A stretch of 29,064 bases of DNA from Pseudomonadota bacterium (lineage in GTDB: Bacteria; Pseudomonadota; Alphaproteobacteria; Rhizobiales; Xanthobacteraceae). The notes beneath the pieces were generated by a model. It saw only the letters and a list, made by a program, of their open reading frames with translations. It did no database searches and was not told where the DNA came from. The stretch covers positions 1 to 29,064 of the forward strand of contig JAEZMI010000423.1 of NCBI GenBank assembly GCA_023414975.1, in the 5' to 3' direction. Position 1 is the first letter of the stretch, and the number at the start of each line of letters is the position of its first letter. This document shows positions 1 to 6,807 of this stretch, piece by piece. A program made the position numbers and the translations under genes.

Positions 1-993
1 CAGCATGACATAGCCCGCATCCTGCGCGCCCGCCGCCGCCGCCGAATCGAGGATGCGCTCCATTTCCGCGTCCGTCACCGCCGGGACGACCGGGGCGACC
101 AGAACGGCGGTCGGCACGCCCGCCTCGCTCAGCCGGCGTATGGCCTCCAGCCGGCGCGGGGGCGTGGCCGCGCGCGGCTCCATGATGCGGGCGAGCTTGT
201 GGTCGAGGGTAGTAATGGAGAGCGCGACCTTGACCAGCCCGCGCTCGGCCATCGGCGCGAGAATGTCGAGATCGCGCAGCACCAGCGCCGACTTCGTGAC
301 GATGCCGACCGGGTGCCCGAAATCGCGGAGCACTTCCAGAATGCGGCGCGTGAGGCGCCATTCCTTCTCGATCGGCTGATAGCCGTCCGTGTTGATGCCG
401 AGGGCGATGGTGCGCGGCTCATAGCCGGGCTTCGACAGTTCCTTCACCAGGAGCTCGGGCGCGTCGGGCTTGGCGAACAGCTTGGTCTCGAAATCGAGCC
501 CGGCGGAAAGCCCCTGATAGGCATGGGTCGGGCGGGCGAAACAATAGACGCAGCCATGCTCGCAGCCGCGATAGGGATTGATCGAGCGGTCGAAGCCGAC
601 ATCGGGCGAATCGTTGCGGGTGATGATGGTGCGCGGCTTCTCCACCGTCACGCTGGTGCGGAAGGGCGGCAGATCATCCAGGCTCTGCCAGCCGTCGTCG
701 AAGGCCTCGCGCGCCGTCGGCTCGAAGCGGCCGGCGGCGTTGGAGAGCGCCCCGCGCCCGCGCCGCCGCTCCCCCTCCACAAAGCGCGCCTGCGGCGGCT
801 CCGGCGCGGCGATGTCGATCTCGGAGATGCCGGTGAGATCGCGCGCCGCCGCCGCGCGGGCGGCCTGCTCGGCCGCCTCCCGCTCCTGCGGCAGACGGCC
901 GAGATGGCGCGGCCCCCGCTTCGCCGTGCGCGCCGACGCGGCAGGCACCGGCGCGACACCGGAAGGGGGGAGAGGTGACGGGATGCGTTCCAT
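1..993 (-). CDS. PA0069-family radical SAM protein (partial, C-terminus outside window)
   Basis: The frame is open from an ATG at 993 down to base 1, giving 331 codons with no stop in the window. The cluster CEHGCVYC at residues 144-151 is the Cx3Cx2C signature that binds the 4Fe-4S cluster of radical SAM enzymes. The flanking segments NPYRG and ITKSALVLRDLDIL are typical of the PA0069 / COG1533 family, which is named after spore photoproduct lyase (SplB) but whose true reaction is unknown. The first ~110 residues are Ala/Arg-rich and poorly conserved. No Shine-Dalgarno precedes the ATG, and a promoter ending at base 1001 suggests a nearly leaderless message. A LexA-type box overlaps that promoter, so SOS control is likely. 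Family assignment is strong; substrate unknown. Confidence 0.9.
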   Translation of the reverse strand, partial: MERIPSPLPPSGVAPVPAASARTAKRGPRHLGRLPQEREAAEQAARAAAARDLTGISEIDIAAPEPPQARFVEGERRRGRGALSNAAGRFEPTAREAFDDGWQSLDDLPPFRTSVTVEKPRTIITRNDSPDVGFDRSINPYRGCEHGCVYCFARPTHAYQGLSAGLDFETKLFAKPDAPELLVKELSKPGYEPRTIALGINTDGYQPIEKEWRLTRRILEVLRDFGHPVGIVTKSALVLRDLDILAPMAERGLVKVALSITTLDHKLARIMEPRAATPPRRLEAIRRLSEAGVPTAVLVAPVVPAVTDAEMERILDSAAAAGAQDAGYVML

Positions 994-1000
994 AGGGTCA

Positions 1001-1033
1001 TTTTTAGCCCGCGTATGAGAACATATCAAGAAC
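1001..1033 (-). promoter_or_regulatory. Sigma70-like promoter overlapped by a LexA box, for the radical SAM gene
   Basis: On the minus strand TTGATA (1029-1024) and TAAAAA (1006-1001) are separated by exactly 17 bases. GAAC-N7-GAAC occupies 1019-1033 with an AT-rich spacer; on the minus strand it reads GTTC-N7-GTTC, the known LexA half-site arrangement in Alphaproteobacteria. The box covers the -35 element, as expected for repression. Transcription would start about 994, next to the ATG at 993. Confidence 0.6.
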
Positions 1034-1111
1034 ACATGTCGAAAAACTGCATCAGGCCTGTACGCACCGGACATGGTGCGATAGGCAAAATGACGTTCTT
1101 GCCAAACCCTT

Positions 1112-1738
1112 ATGCGCCAACCACTCGCGCGTTCCCCTGAGGTGCCCTGCCGCGTGATCTCCATCGTCATTCCCACCGGTGACACGCCCGGACTGCTCGT
1201 CCCCACCCTCGCCGCCCTGGTGCCCGGCGCCGCCGCCGGCGTCGTGCGCGAAGTGCTGCTGGTGGACGGGCGCGAATCGGCGGATGTGGCGGAGATCGCG
1301 GACGCCGCCGGCTGCGAATATCTGCACGGGCCCGCCGATCCGGGCGCTCGGCTGCGGCTGGGCGCGCAGGCGGCACGCATGCCATGGCTGATGTTCCTCG
1401 CGCCCGCGGGACTGCTGCAGGAAGGCTGGACGCGGGAGGTGCGGAGCTTCACCGACCAGGTGGAGCGCATGGGCGCGACGGACCGGCGCGCGGCCACCTT
1501 CCGCCTGGCGCTGGACGGCTTCGGCGTCGGCCCGCGCGTGAAGGAAGCGGCGGCGATGGCGCGCTATGCGCTGACCGGGCGGGCGCGGCCCGAGCAGGGC
1601 CTGCTGATCCACCGGCGCCTTTACGACATGCTGGGCGGGCACGAGGCCGGGGCGCAGGCCGCGCGCCGGCTCGCCGCGAAGGTCGGGCGCGGGCGGCTCG
1701 TCCTGCTGCGCTCGCAGATCCTGCTGCCGGAAGGCTGA
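1112..1738 (+). CDS. Degenerate GT-A type glycosyltransferase-like protein
   Basis: A 208-residue protein. The N-terminal strand VISIVIPTGD, followed by a segment ending EVLLVDG, is the nucleotide-sugar-binding half of a GT-A (family 2) fold. The usual acidic DxD metal site is absent: the equivalent place reads MPWLMFLAPAGLLQEGW, where active members have a Asp-containing loop. The C-terminal part is Arg/Ala-rich and ends in VLLRSQILLPEG. Catalytic activity is therefore doubtful. An alternative GTG start at 1154 (VISIVIP) has a GAGG 11 bases upstream and would remove a 14-residue non-conserved leader; the ATG at 1112 has no clear ribosome site. It diverges from the radical SAM gene and converges on moaB with only 15 bases between stop codons. 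Fold assignment moderate, function unknown. Confidence 0.7.
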   Translation: MRQPLARSPEVPCRVISIVIPTGDTPGLLVPTLAALVPGAAAGVVREVLLVDGRESADVAEIADAAGCEYLHGPADPGARLRLGAQAARMPWLMFLAPAGLLQEGWTREVRSFTDQVERMGATDRRAATFRLALDGFGVGPRVKEAAAMARYALTGRARPEQGLLIHRRLYDMLGGHEAGAQAARRLAAKVGRGRLVLLRSQILLPEG

Positions 1739-1755
1739 GACGCCCGACCGGCGTC
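1739..1755. terminator. Short hairpin between convergent genes
   Basis: GACGCC (1739-1744), a 5-base loop, then GGCGTC (1750-1755) form a perfect 6-bp stem that fills the gap between the glycosyltransferase stop and the moaB stop. There is no T-tract, so it is only a possible bidirectional terminator stem. Confidence 0.3.
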
Positions 1756-2326
1756 ACGAGGCCCGCAATTTGCCGCGCTTCAGGTGCTCGTCGAGCCGGG
1801 GCAGGATCTCCACGAAATTGCAGGGCTTGTGGCGGATGTCGAGCTGCTGGGCGAGTATGCCGTCCCAGCCGTCGCGGCAGGCGCCGGGCGAGCCGGGCAG
1901 GCAGAAGATGTAAGTGGCGTTTGCCGTGCCGGCGGTGGCGCGGCTCTGCAGGGTCGAGGTGCCGATCTTCTGGAAGGAGATCATGTGGAACACGGTCGAG
2001 AAGCCCTCCATGCGCTTCTCGAACAGCGGCTCCACCGCTTCCGGCGTCACGTCACGGCCGGTGAAGCCGGTGCCCCCGGTGGTGATGACGACGTCGATCG
2101 CCGGGTCGGCGATCCAGGCCGACACCTGCCCGCGAATGGCCTCAACGTCGTCGGTGACGATGGCGCGGGCGGCAAGGCGGTGGCCGGCGCCTTCAAGGCG
2201 CTCGACCAGCGTGTTGCCGGAGCGGTCATCGGCAAGGGTGCGGGTGTCGGAAATGGTGAGCACCGCGATGGCGAGCGGCACGAAGGCTTTCTCGGTCGAA
2301 ACGGACGTGTCGCTCGCGGCGCTCAT
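1754..2326 (-). CDS. moaB: Molybdenum cofactor biosynthesis protein B
   Basis: A 190-residue MoaB/MogA-fold protein of the molybdopterin adenylylation step. The core begins at about residue 18 (LAIAVLTISDTRT); TTGGTGFTGRD at 82-92 is the conserved pterin-binding loop and is followed by TPEAVEPLFEKRMEGF; the family segment IFCLPGSPGAC lies near 140. The first 17 residues are an Ala/Ser-rich extension and the total is slightly longer than E. coli MoaB. The start is well supported: the TGA of the upstream zinc-peptidase gene forms part of a GAGGA ribosome site, with 12 bases between that stop and this ATG, so the two genes are probably translationally coupled. No other molybdopterin genes are in the window. 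MoaB and MogA are hard to separate by eye, but the short single-domain form favours MoaB. Confidence 0.92.
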   Translation of the reverse strand: MSAASDTSVSTEKAFVPLAIAVLTISDTRTLADDRSGNTLVERLEGAGHRLAARAIVTDDVEAIRGQVSAWIADPAIDVVITTGGTGFTGRDVTPEAVEPLFEKRMEGFSTVFHMISFQKIGTSTLQSRATAGTANATYIFCLPGSPGACRDGWDGILAQQLDIRHKPCNFVEILPRLDEHLKRGKLRAS

Positions 2327-2338
2327 GCGGCGTGATCC

Positions 2339-3235
2339 TCAGATGCTGCGGCTCTCGAACGTGTTGCACTGCTTGAGCGAGCCGCCGTCGAGCCCCCGCT
2401 TGAACCAGCGCGTGCGCTGGGCGGAGGTGCCGTGGGTGAAGCTGTCGGGCACGGCATAGCCCTGCGCCTGCTTCTGCAACCGGTCGTCGCCGATGGCGGA
2501 AGCCGCGTTCAGCGCCTCCTCAATATCGCCGTCCTCGAGAATGCGCCACTGGGCGTTCGCGTGATGCGCCCAGACGCCGGCGAGGCAGTCCGCCATCAGT
2601 TCGACCCGGACGGAGAGCGCGTTCGCTTCAGTGCGGGAGACCTGGCGCTGGCGCTGCTGTACCTGCGCGAGAATGCCGAGCTGGTTTTCGACATGATGGC
2701 CGACCTCGTGGGCGATGACATAGGCCTGCGCAAAATCGCCGGGGGCGCGGAAGCGGCGCTTCATTTCGTCGAAGAAAGCGAGGTCGATATACACTTTCTG
2801 ATCGGACGGGCAGTAGAACGGGCCCATCGCCGATTGCGCGGTGCCGCAGGCCGAGCGGGTGCCGCCGGTAAAGAGGACGAGGCCCGGCGGGCGGTAGGTT
2901 TCGCCCTGCGCGCGGAACTGCTCGGTCCACACATCCTCCGTCTGGGCGAGCACGGCGCTGACGAACTGGCCCTGCTGATCCTGAGGCGGGGTGCGGCTCG
3001 CCTGCTGTTGCTGGGGGGACGGCTGGCTGTAGCCGCTGTCGCTCCCGCCCATGAGAATTTCCGCGCCGCCGATCAGGACGGCCGGGTTGATGCCGGTGGC
3101 CCAGGCGATCAGGCCGACGATGATGAGGCCGCCGATGCCGAGCCCTCCCCGGCCGCCGGGCAGTCCTCCGCCGAACCCGCCGCCGCCGCGCCGGTCTTCC
3201 ACATTGCTGCTGCGCCGGAAATCTTCCCACCGCAT
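2339..3235 (-). CDS. ypfJ: YpfJ-family neutral zinc metallopeptidase
   Basis: A 298-residue protein of the YpfJ/KPN_02809 family, close to the ~287 residues of E. coli YpfJ. HEVGHH at 176-181 is the zincin HExxH motif. The N-terminus (MRWEDFRRSSNVEDRR) is the family signature and is followed by a glycine-rich linker (17-36), one membrane segment at about 35-60, and a Gln/Ser/Pro-rich spacer (68-90) before the catalytic domain. Two cysteines (C130, C142) may form a disulfide outside the cytoplasm. The start at 3235 was chosen because GGAGG lies 7 bases upstream; an in-frame ATG at 3241 sits directly against that ribosome site and is unlikely. It is followed by moaB 12 bases downstream. Substrates of the family are not known to me. 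Confidence 0.93.
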   Translation of the reverse strand: MRWEDFRRSSNVEDRRGGGGFGGGLPGGRGGLGIGGLIIVGLIAWATGINPAVLIGGAEILMGGSDSGYSQPSPQQQQASRTPPQDQQGQFVSAVLAQTEDVWTEQFRAQGETYRPPGLVLFTGGTRSACGTAQSAMGPFYCPSDQKVYIDLAFFDEMKRRFRAPGDFAQAYVIAHEVGHHVENQLGILAQVQQRQRQVSRTEANALSVRVELMADCLAGVWAHHANAQWRILEDGDIEEALNAASAIGDDRLQKQAQGYAVPDSFTHGTSAQRTRWFKRGLDGGSLKQCNTFESRSI

Positions 3236-3310
3236 GGCCATCCCTCCCGCAAAGCGCCACGGCGCGGTGCGATGGTGATGCACCGGCCGTGGCGGCAATG
3301 CACGGAAAGG

Positions 3311-3335
3311 CCGGCGGTTCCGTCGAGACCGCCGG
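3311..3335. terminator. GC-rich hairpin after the esterase gene
   Basis: CCGGCGGT (3311-3318) and ACCGCCGG (3328-3335) are perfect 8-bp arms around a 9-base loop, located between the esterase stop (3355) and the start of ypfJ (3235), all on the minus strand. On the minus strand the stem is followed by CCTTTCC, a weak T-tract, so partial termination is plausible. Confidence 0.4.
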
Positions 3336-3354
3336 CGCCGTCGCGCAACGGGGT

Positions 3355-4017
3355 TCAGGCCCGCTGTTTTGCCAGGCCGGCGAGCCAGTCGCGCGCCAGC
3401 GTCAGGTCCGCCTGCGACAGGCCGTGCCCGACGGGAAGCGTGCGGTGATCGAGCCGCGCGCCGGCGGCGGTGAGCTGGGCGGCGAGGCGGGCGGCGTTCT
3501 CCTCCGGCACGATGGGGTCCATGCCGCCGGAGAGCAGCAGGACCGGCGTGCCCGCGAGGTCCGCCTCCGGCGGCTCGGCCAGCGGCACCATGGCGCGCAG
3601 CAGAACGGCGCCGGCCAGCACGCCCGGCCGGGTGAGGAGCGTCGCGGCGGCGATATTGGCGCCGTTGGAAAAGCCGACCGCCACGGGGGCGGCAAGCTTG
3701 TAGGCGCTGCGCGCCTGCGCGACGAAGTCGGCGAGCTCGCCGGCACGCAGCCGCACATCCGCCTCGTCGAAGACGCCCTCGCGCAGGCGCCGGAAGAAGC
3801 GGGGCATGCCGCCCTCCATCACCTTTCCGCGCGGGGAGAGGAGCGGCGCGTCGGGCGCGATCATCCGGCCGAGCTGGATGAGGTCGTTCTCGTCGCCGCC
3901 CGTTCCATGCAGAAGCAGTAGCGGCGTGGCGGCGGGATCGCGGCCGGGCTCGAAGCGGTGGAGGAAGGAGAGTTCGGGCGTGGCGGATGCACGGGACAGC
4001 GGAGCGTTGACGCTCAT
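3355..4017 (-). CDS. Alpha/beta hydrolase, MhqD-like carboxylesterase
   Basis: A 220-residue hydrolase of the carboxylesterase/phospholipase type. Oxyanion loop HGTGGDEND is at 37-45; nucleophile elbow GFSNGA puts Ser at 117; Asp167 lies in GGMDPIVP; His198 lies in VGHGLS. The complete catalytic triad predicts an active cytoplasmic enzyme. It lies 75 bases downstream of a ring-cleaving dioxygenase gene on the same strand. In Bacillus subtilis the same pair (mhqE, mhqD) detoxifies quinones and hydroquinones, so a shared role in processing ring-cleavage products is inferred from context. No symbol is assigned because the substrate cannot be read from sequence. Confidence 0.9.
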   Translation of the reverse strand: MSVNAPLSRASATPELSFLHRFEPGRDPAATPLLLLHGTGGDENDLIQLGRMIAPDAPLLSPRGKVMEGGMPRFFRRLREGVFDEADVRLRAGELADFVAQARSAYKLAAPVAVGFSNGANIAAATLLTRPGVLAGAVLLRAMVPLAEPPEADLAGTPVLLLSGGMDPIVPEENAARLAAQLTAAGARLDHRTLPVGHGLSQADLTLARDWLAGLAKQRA

Positions 4018-4092
4018 GACGGCCTCCTGGCGTGAAAAGCTGGCGGACAGGCGAACCCGCCCGCCGGAAGCGGCGGGCGGGTTCGATGGGGA

Positions 4093-5025
4093 TCAGGCGA
4101 TCTCCGGCAGCACGGCCTCGATCTGGGCGCGGCGGCTCTCCAGGAAATCGGGGAGCTTCAGCGCCTGTCCGAGGGTGGCGGCCGGCTCGTCGGCGTCGAA
4201 GCCGGGAATGTCGGTCGCGATTTCGAACAGCACATGGCCGGGCTCGCGGAAGTAGACGGACCGGAAGTAGTTGCGGTCCTTCTGCTCCGTGGTGCGGATG
4301 CCGTGGTTCTCCTGCAGCTTCTTCACCATGGCGAACTCGGCCGCATCATCCGCCGCGCGGAACGCGATGTGGTGCACCGAGCCGCCGCCCATGCGGGCAG
4401 GGAGGAAGCCGCCGGCCTCATGGATATCGACGATGCCGCCGATCTGCGTGCCCTCGGCCTTGAAGCGCACTAGCGAGCCTTCGCGGCCGACTTCGGTGAA
4501 ACCGAAGATGTCGGTGAGGATGGCGCCGGTCGGCGCCGCCTCGGCGAGCAGCAGGTTCACCGAATGGAAGCCGCGAATGGCGTGCTCGGCCGGCACATCG
4601 GTGCCGAGCCAGGCCGGCTCATTCTCCGCCCCGGCGACGCCGACCAGCGCGAGGCGCATGCCGTGCGGGTCCTTGAAGGCCAGCACGGTCTCGCCGAAGC
4701 GCTTGACGGGTGCGCTGTGAGCGACGCCGTTCTCGACGAAACGCTGCGTCCAGTAGCCGATCGACGCGGCCGGCACGCGGAACGCGGTCTCCTGCGTCTC
4801 GCCGATGCCGAGCCGGCCGGGCGCCACGTGATCCCACGGAAAGAAGGTGAGGATGGTGCCGGGCGAACCGGCCTCGTCGCCATAATAGAAGTGATAGGTG
4901 CCGGGATCGTCGAAGTTGACGGTCTTCTTCACGAGGCGCAGGCCGAGTGTGCGGGTGTAGAATTCGACGTTGCGCCGCGCATTGCCGGCGATCGCCGTAA
5001 CATGATGGATGCCATTGCGGTTCAT
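4093..5025 (-). CDS. Ring-cleaving dioxygenase, VOC superfamily (MhqO/MhqE-like)
   Basis: A 310-residue protein made of two vicinal-oxygen-chelate halves. The first begins GIHHVTAIAGN with candidate metal ligand His8; NFDDPGTYHFYYGDEAGSPG (38-57) is diagnostic for the MhqA/MhqE/MhqO group. The second half carries VHHIAFR (His218/219) and HVLFEIATD (Glu268), the other two probable Fe ligands. The family cleaves hydroquinone-type rings with O2. The start at 5025 has GAGGG 8-10 bases upstream; the open frame extends to 5085 but the added N-terminus has no family similarity. A divergent LysR gene begins 206 bases away and a repeated operator-like sequence lies between them, suggesting LysR-controlled induction by an aromatic or quinone. 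Confidence 0.93.
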   Translation of the reverse strand: MNRNGIHHVTAIAGNARRNVEFYTRTLGLRLVKKTVNFDDPGTYHFYYGDEAGSPGTILTFFPWDHVAPGRLGIGETQETAFRVPAASIGYWTQRFVENGVAHSAPVKRFGETVLAFKDPHGMRLALVGVAGAENEPAWLGTDVPAEHAIRGFHSVNLLLAEAAPTGAILTDIFGFTEVGREGSLVRFKAEGTQIGGIVDIHEAGGFLPARMGGGSVHHIAFRAADDAAEFAMVKKLQENHGIRTTEQKDRNYFRSVYFREPGHVLFEIATDIPGFDADEPAATLGQALKLPDFLESRRAQIEAVLPEIA

Positions 5026-5084
5026 GATCTTGCCCTCTTCGGGAGCGCCAACCGCGCTCTGTTGGGACAAGAGATAGTCCGGCA

Positions 5085-5125
5085 TCGACGCAATGGCAGC
5101 TCATTTCGTTTGCGTTGACGCAATG
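5085..5125. promoter_or_regulatory. Candidate LysR operator: two GACGCAATG repeats and a palindrome
   Basis: The 9-mer GACGCAATG occurs at 5087-5095 and again at 5117-5125, exactly 30 bases (about three helical turns) apart on the same strand. The second copy belongs to the perfect palindrome TTGCGT-TG-ACGCAA (5110-5123). Two spaced half-palindromic sites between divergent genes are typical of LysR-type regulators, which use a recognition site and an activation site. Confidence 0.5.
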
Positions 5126-5144
5126 ACGACTTGGCTGCTATGAT
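5115..5144 (+). promoter_or_regulatory. Promoter of the LysR gene
   Basis: TTGACG (5115-5120) and TATGAT (5139-5144) are separated by 18 bases and face the LysR gene at 5231. The -35 box lies inside the operator palindrome at 5110-5123, so the regulator should repress its own synthesis. Confidence 0.5.
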
Positions 5145-5230
5145 TCCCTCACGCTGCCGGGCGGCGCTCCTGACGCCGCGCAGGGCGTGACGTCCGCCGG
5201 ACGCCGCAGAGCCACCCGCAGGAGACCCGC

Positions 5231-6184
5231 ATGGCGGAGCCGTTCAAGAACCTCGCCTGGGACGATTTCCGCCTCATCAAGGCCGTCGCGGACGCCAAGG
5301 GACTGCCCGCGGCGGCGGCCGCCATAGGGGTGAACCATTCCACCGTGTTCCGGCGCCTCAAGCAGATCGAGGAGCAGTTGGGCGCGCTTCTGTTCGAGCG
5401 GCACCGCACCGGCTATGCGCTGACCCCCGCCGGGGAAGAACTGGTGGCGCTGGCCAACCGGCTCGACGAGGAAATCACCTCCGTCGGCCGCAAGCTCGCC
5501 GGACGCGAGCCGGCGCCCTCCGGCGAATTGCGGGTGACGACGCCCGATTCGCTCCTGATCCACCTGCTGATGCCGATGCTCGCCACGTTTCGCGAGCGTT
5601 ACCCGGAGGTGCGGCTCGACATCGTGCTGAGCAATCAGCCGCTGAACCTCTCCAAGCGCGACGCCGACGTGGCGGTGCGCGCCACCGACCACCCGCCGGA
5701 AAACCTTGTCGGCCGCCGCGTCGCCCGCATCGCCTGGGCGCTTTATGGCCGTTCCAGCGACTTTCCCGAGCTGGCGGCGGTGACGCCGGAGGAGCTGGAC
5801 GCGCGCAACTGGGTATCGCTCGGTGATACGCTCGGCACGCTGAAGGCCGTGAAGTTCGTGCAGGAGAACGTCGCGCCCGATCGGGTCGCCTACAAGATCA
5901 ACAGCGTCCTGGGACTGGCGGAGGCGGTGGAAAGCGGGCTCGGCATCGGCCACCTGCCCTGCCTCATCGGCGATGCCCGGCCCTCGCTGGTGCGGCTCGG
6001 GCCGCCCAATGACGATTACGCCGCGGATCTTTGGCTGCTGACCCACCCGGACTTGCGCCACTCGCCGCGCGTGCGGGCCTTTCTGGATTTTCTCGCGGTC
6101 GAGATCGCCCGCCATCGGCGCTTCATCGAGGGCGACGGCGGCCACCAGCCGGAACTGCCGGAGCCGGCCGCGGCTACGGCCTGA
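5231..6184 (+). CDS. LysR-family transcriptional regulator
   Basis: A 317-residue regulator. The winged helix-turn-helix spans about 11-70 (DDFRLIKAVADAKGLPAAAA, then STVFRRLKQIEEQLGALLFER and TPAGEEL); the periplasmic-binding-protein-like sensor domain follows from about 95 (GELRVTTPDSLLIHLL) and includes the usual RLDIVLSNQPLNLSKRDADV segment. The ATG at 5231 has AGGAGA 6-9 bases upstream. It diverges from the ring-cleaving dioxygenase-esterase pair and is the obvious candidate to control it; in B. subtilis the analogous genes answer to a MarR protein (MhqR). Its last 11 bases overlap the end of the convergent MarR gene. Effector unknown. Confidence 0.93.
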   Translation: MAEPFKNLAWDDFRLIKAVADAKGLPAAAAAIGVNHSTVFRRLKQIEEQLGALLFERHRTGYALTPAGEELVALANRLDEEITSVGRKLAGREPAPSGELRVTTPDSLLIHLLMPMLATFRERYPEVRLDIVLSNQPLNLSKRDADVAVRATDHPPENLVGRRVARIAWALYGRSSDFPELAAVTPEELDARNWVSLGDTLGTLKAVKFVQENVAPDRVAYKINSVLGLAEAVESGLGIGHLPCLIGDARPSLVRLGPPNDDYAADLWLLTHPDLRHSPRVRAFLDFLAVEIARHRRFIEGDGGHQPELPEPAAATA

Positions 6185-6620
6185 CGCGGGCCAGCAACGT
6201 ATTGCGCAGCCGCGTCAGCTCGCCCGTCAGTTCGGCGATGGAGTCGGCGTCGCGCCCAAGGCAGGCGCTGATCTCCGAAGGCACGCTCTCCGCCTCCGCG
6301 CGCAGCGCCCGCCCCTTGTCGGTGAGGAAGATGCGCACCTGGCGCTCATCGGCGGAATCGCGCACGCGGCGCACCATCCCGGCATTCTCCAGCCGCTTGA
6401 GGAGCGGGGTGAGGGTGTTCGTCTCAAGCATTACCCGCTCGCCGATCTGCCCGACGGTCAGAGCGTCTTCGGACCAGAGCGTCACCAGGACGATGAACTG
6501 CGGGTAAGTCACGCCCAGCCGGTCGAGGATGGGCTTGTAGACGCGGTTGAAGGCGTGATTCGCCGAATAGACCGCAAAGCAGACGAAGTGATCGAGATTG
6601 AGTGTTTCATCGTTGGACAT
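6174..6620 (-). CDS. ohrR: OhrR-type MarR-family peroxide-responsive regulator
   Basis: A 148-residue winged-helix regulator. FVCFAVYSANHAFNRVYKPI (12-31) matches the OhrR N-terminus, with reactive Cys14 in the position of the peroxide-sensing cysteine (C22 in Xanthomonas OhrR). Cys120 is placed like the resolving cysteine, suggesting a two-Cys redox switch. The recognition region includes TNTLTPLLKRLENAGMVRR and the wing contains DERQVRIFLTDKG. The start at 6620 (MSNDETLNLD) was preferred to upstream in-frame codons because OhrR proteins begin just before this segment; no strong ribosome site is visible. An inverted repeat TCCCGC/GCGGGA (6673-6678, 6692-6697) lies upstream and could be an operator. 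No ohr gene is in the window, which is unusual. Confidence 0.82.
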   Translation of the reverse strand: MSNDETLNLDHFVCFAVYSANHAFNRVYKPILDRLGVTYPQFIVLVTLWSEDALTVGQIGERVMLETNTLTPLLKRLENAGMVRRVRDSADERQVRIFLTDKGRALRAEAESVPSEISACLGRDADSIAELTGELTRLRNTLLARVRP

Positions 6621-6747
6621 TGGCAGCGGGATACCTTTCGACCCCATGCGGCAAAGGCCAGCAGCCTGACTCTCCCGCGATGCAACCACAAGCGGGAATT
6701 CTGGATACCCCGGCGCAATCCGGCGGCGGCGGGCGCGCGCGGACCAT

Positions 6748-6776
6748 TTGATGAAGGCAGCGACGTCCTCTATAGC
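6748..6776 (+). promoter_or_regulatory. Promoter of the SorC-type regulator
   Basis: TTGATG (6748-6753), exactly 17 bases, then TATAGC (6771-6776). Transcription would start near 6783, leaving a leader of about 25 bases that contains the GGGGGA ribosome site at 6796-6801. Confidence 0.5.
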
Positions 6777-6807
6777 AGGGTGAACTCATGTCTCCGGGGG
6801 AATGCGA

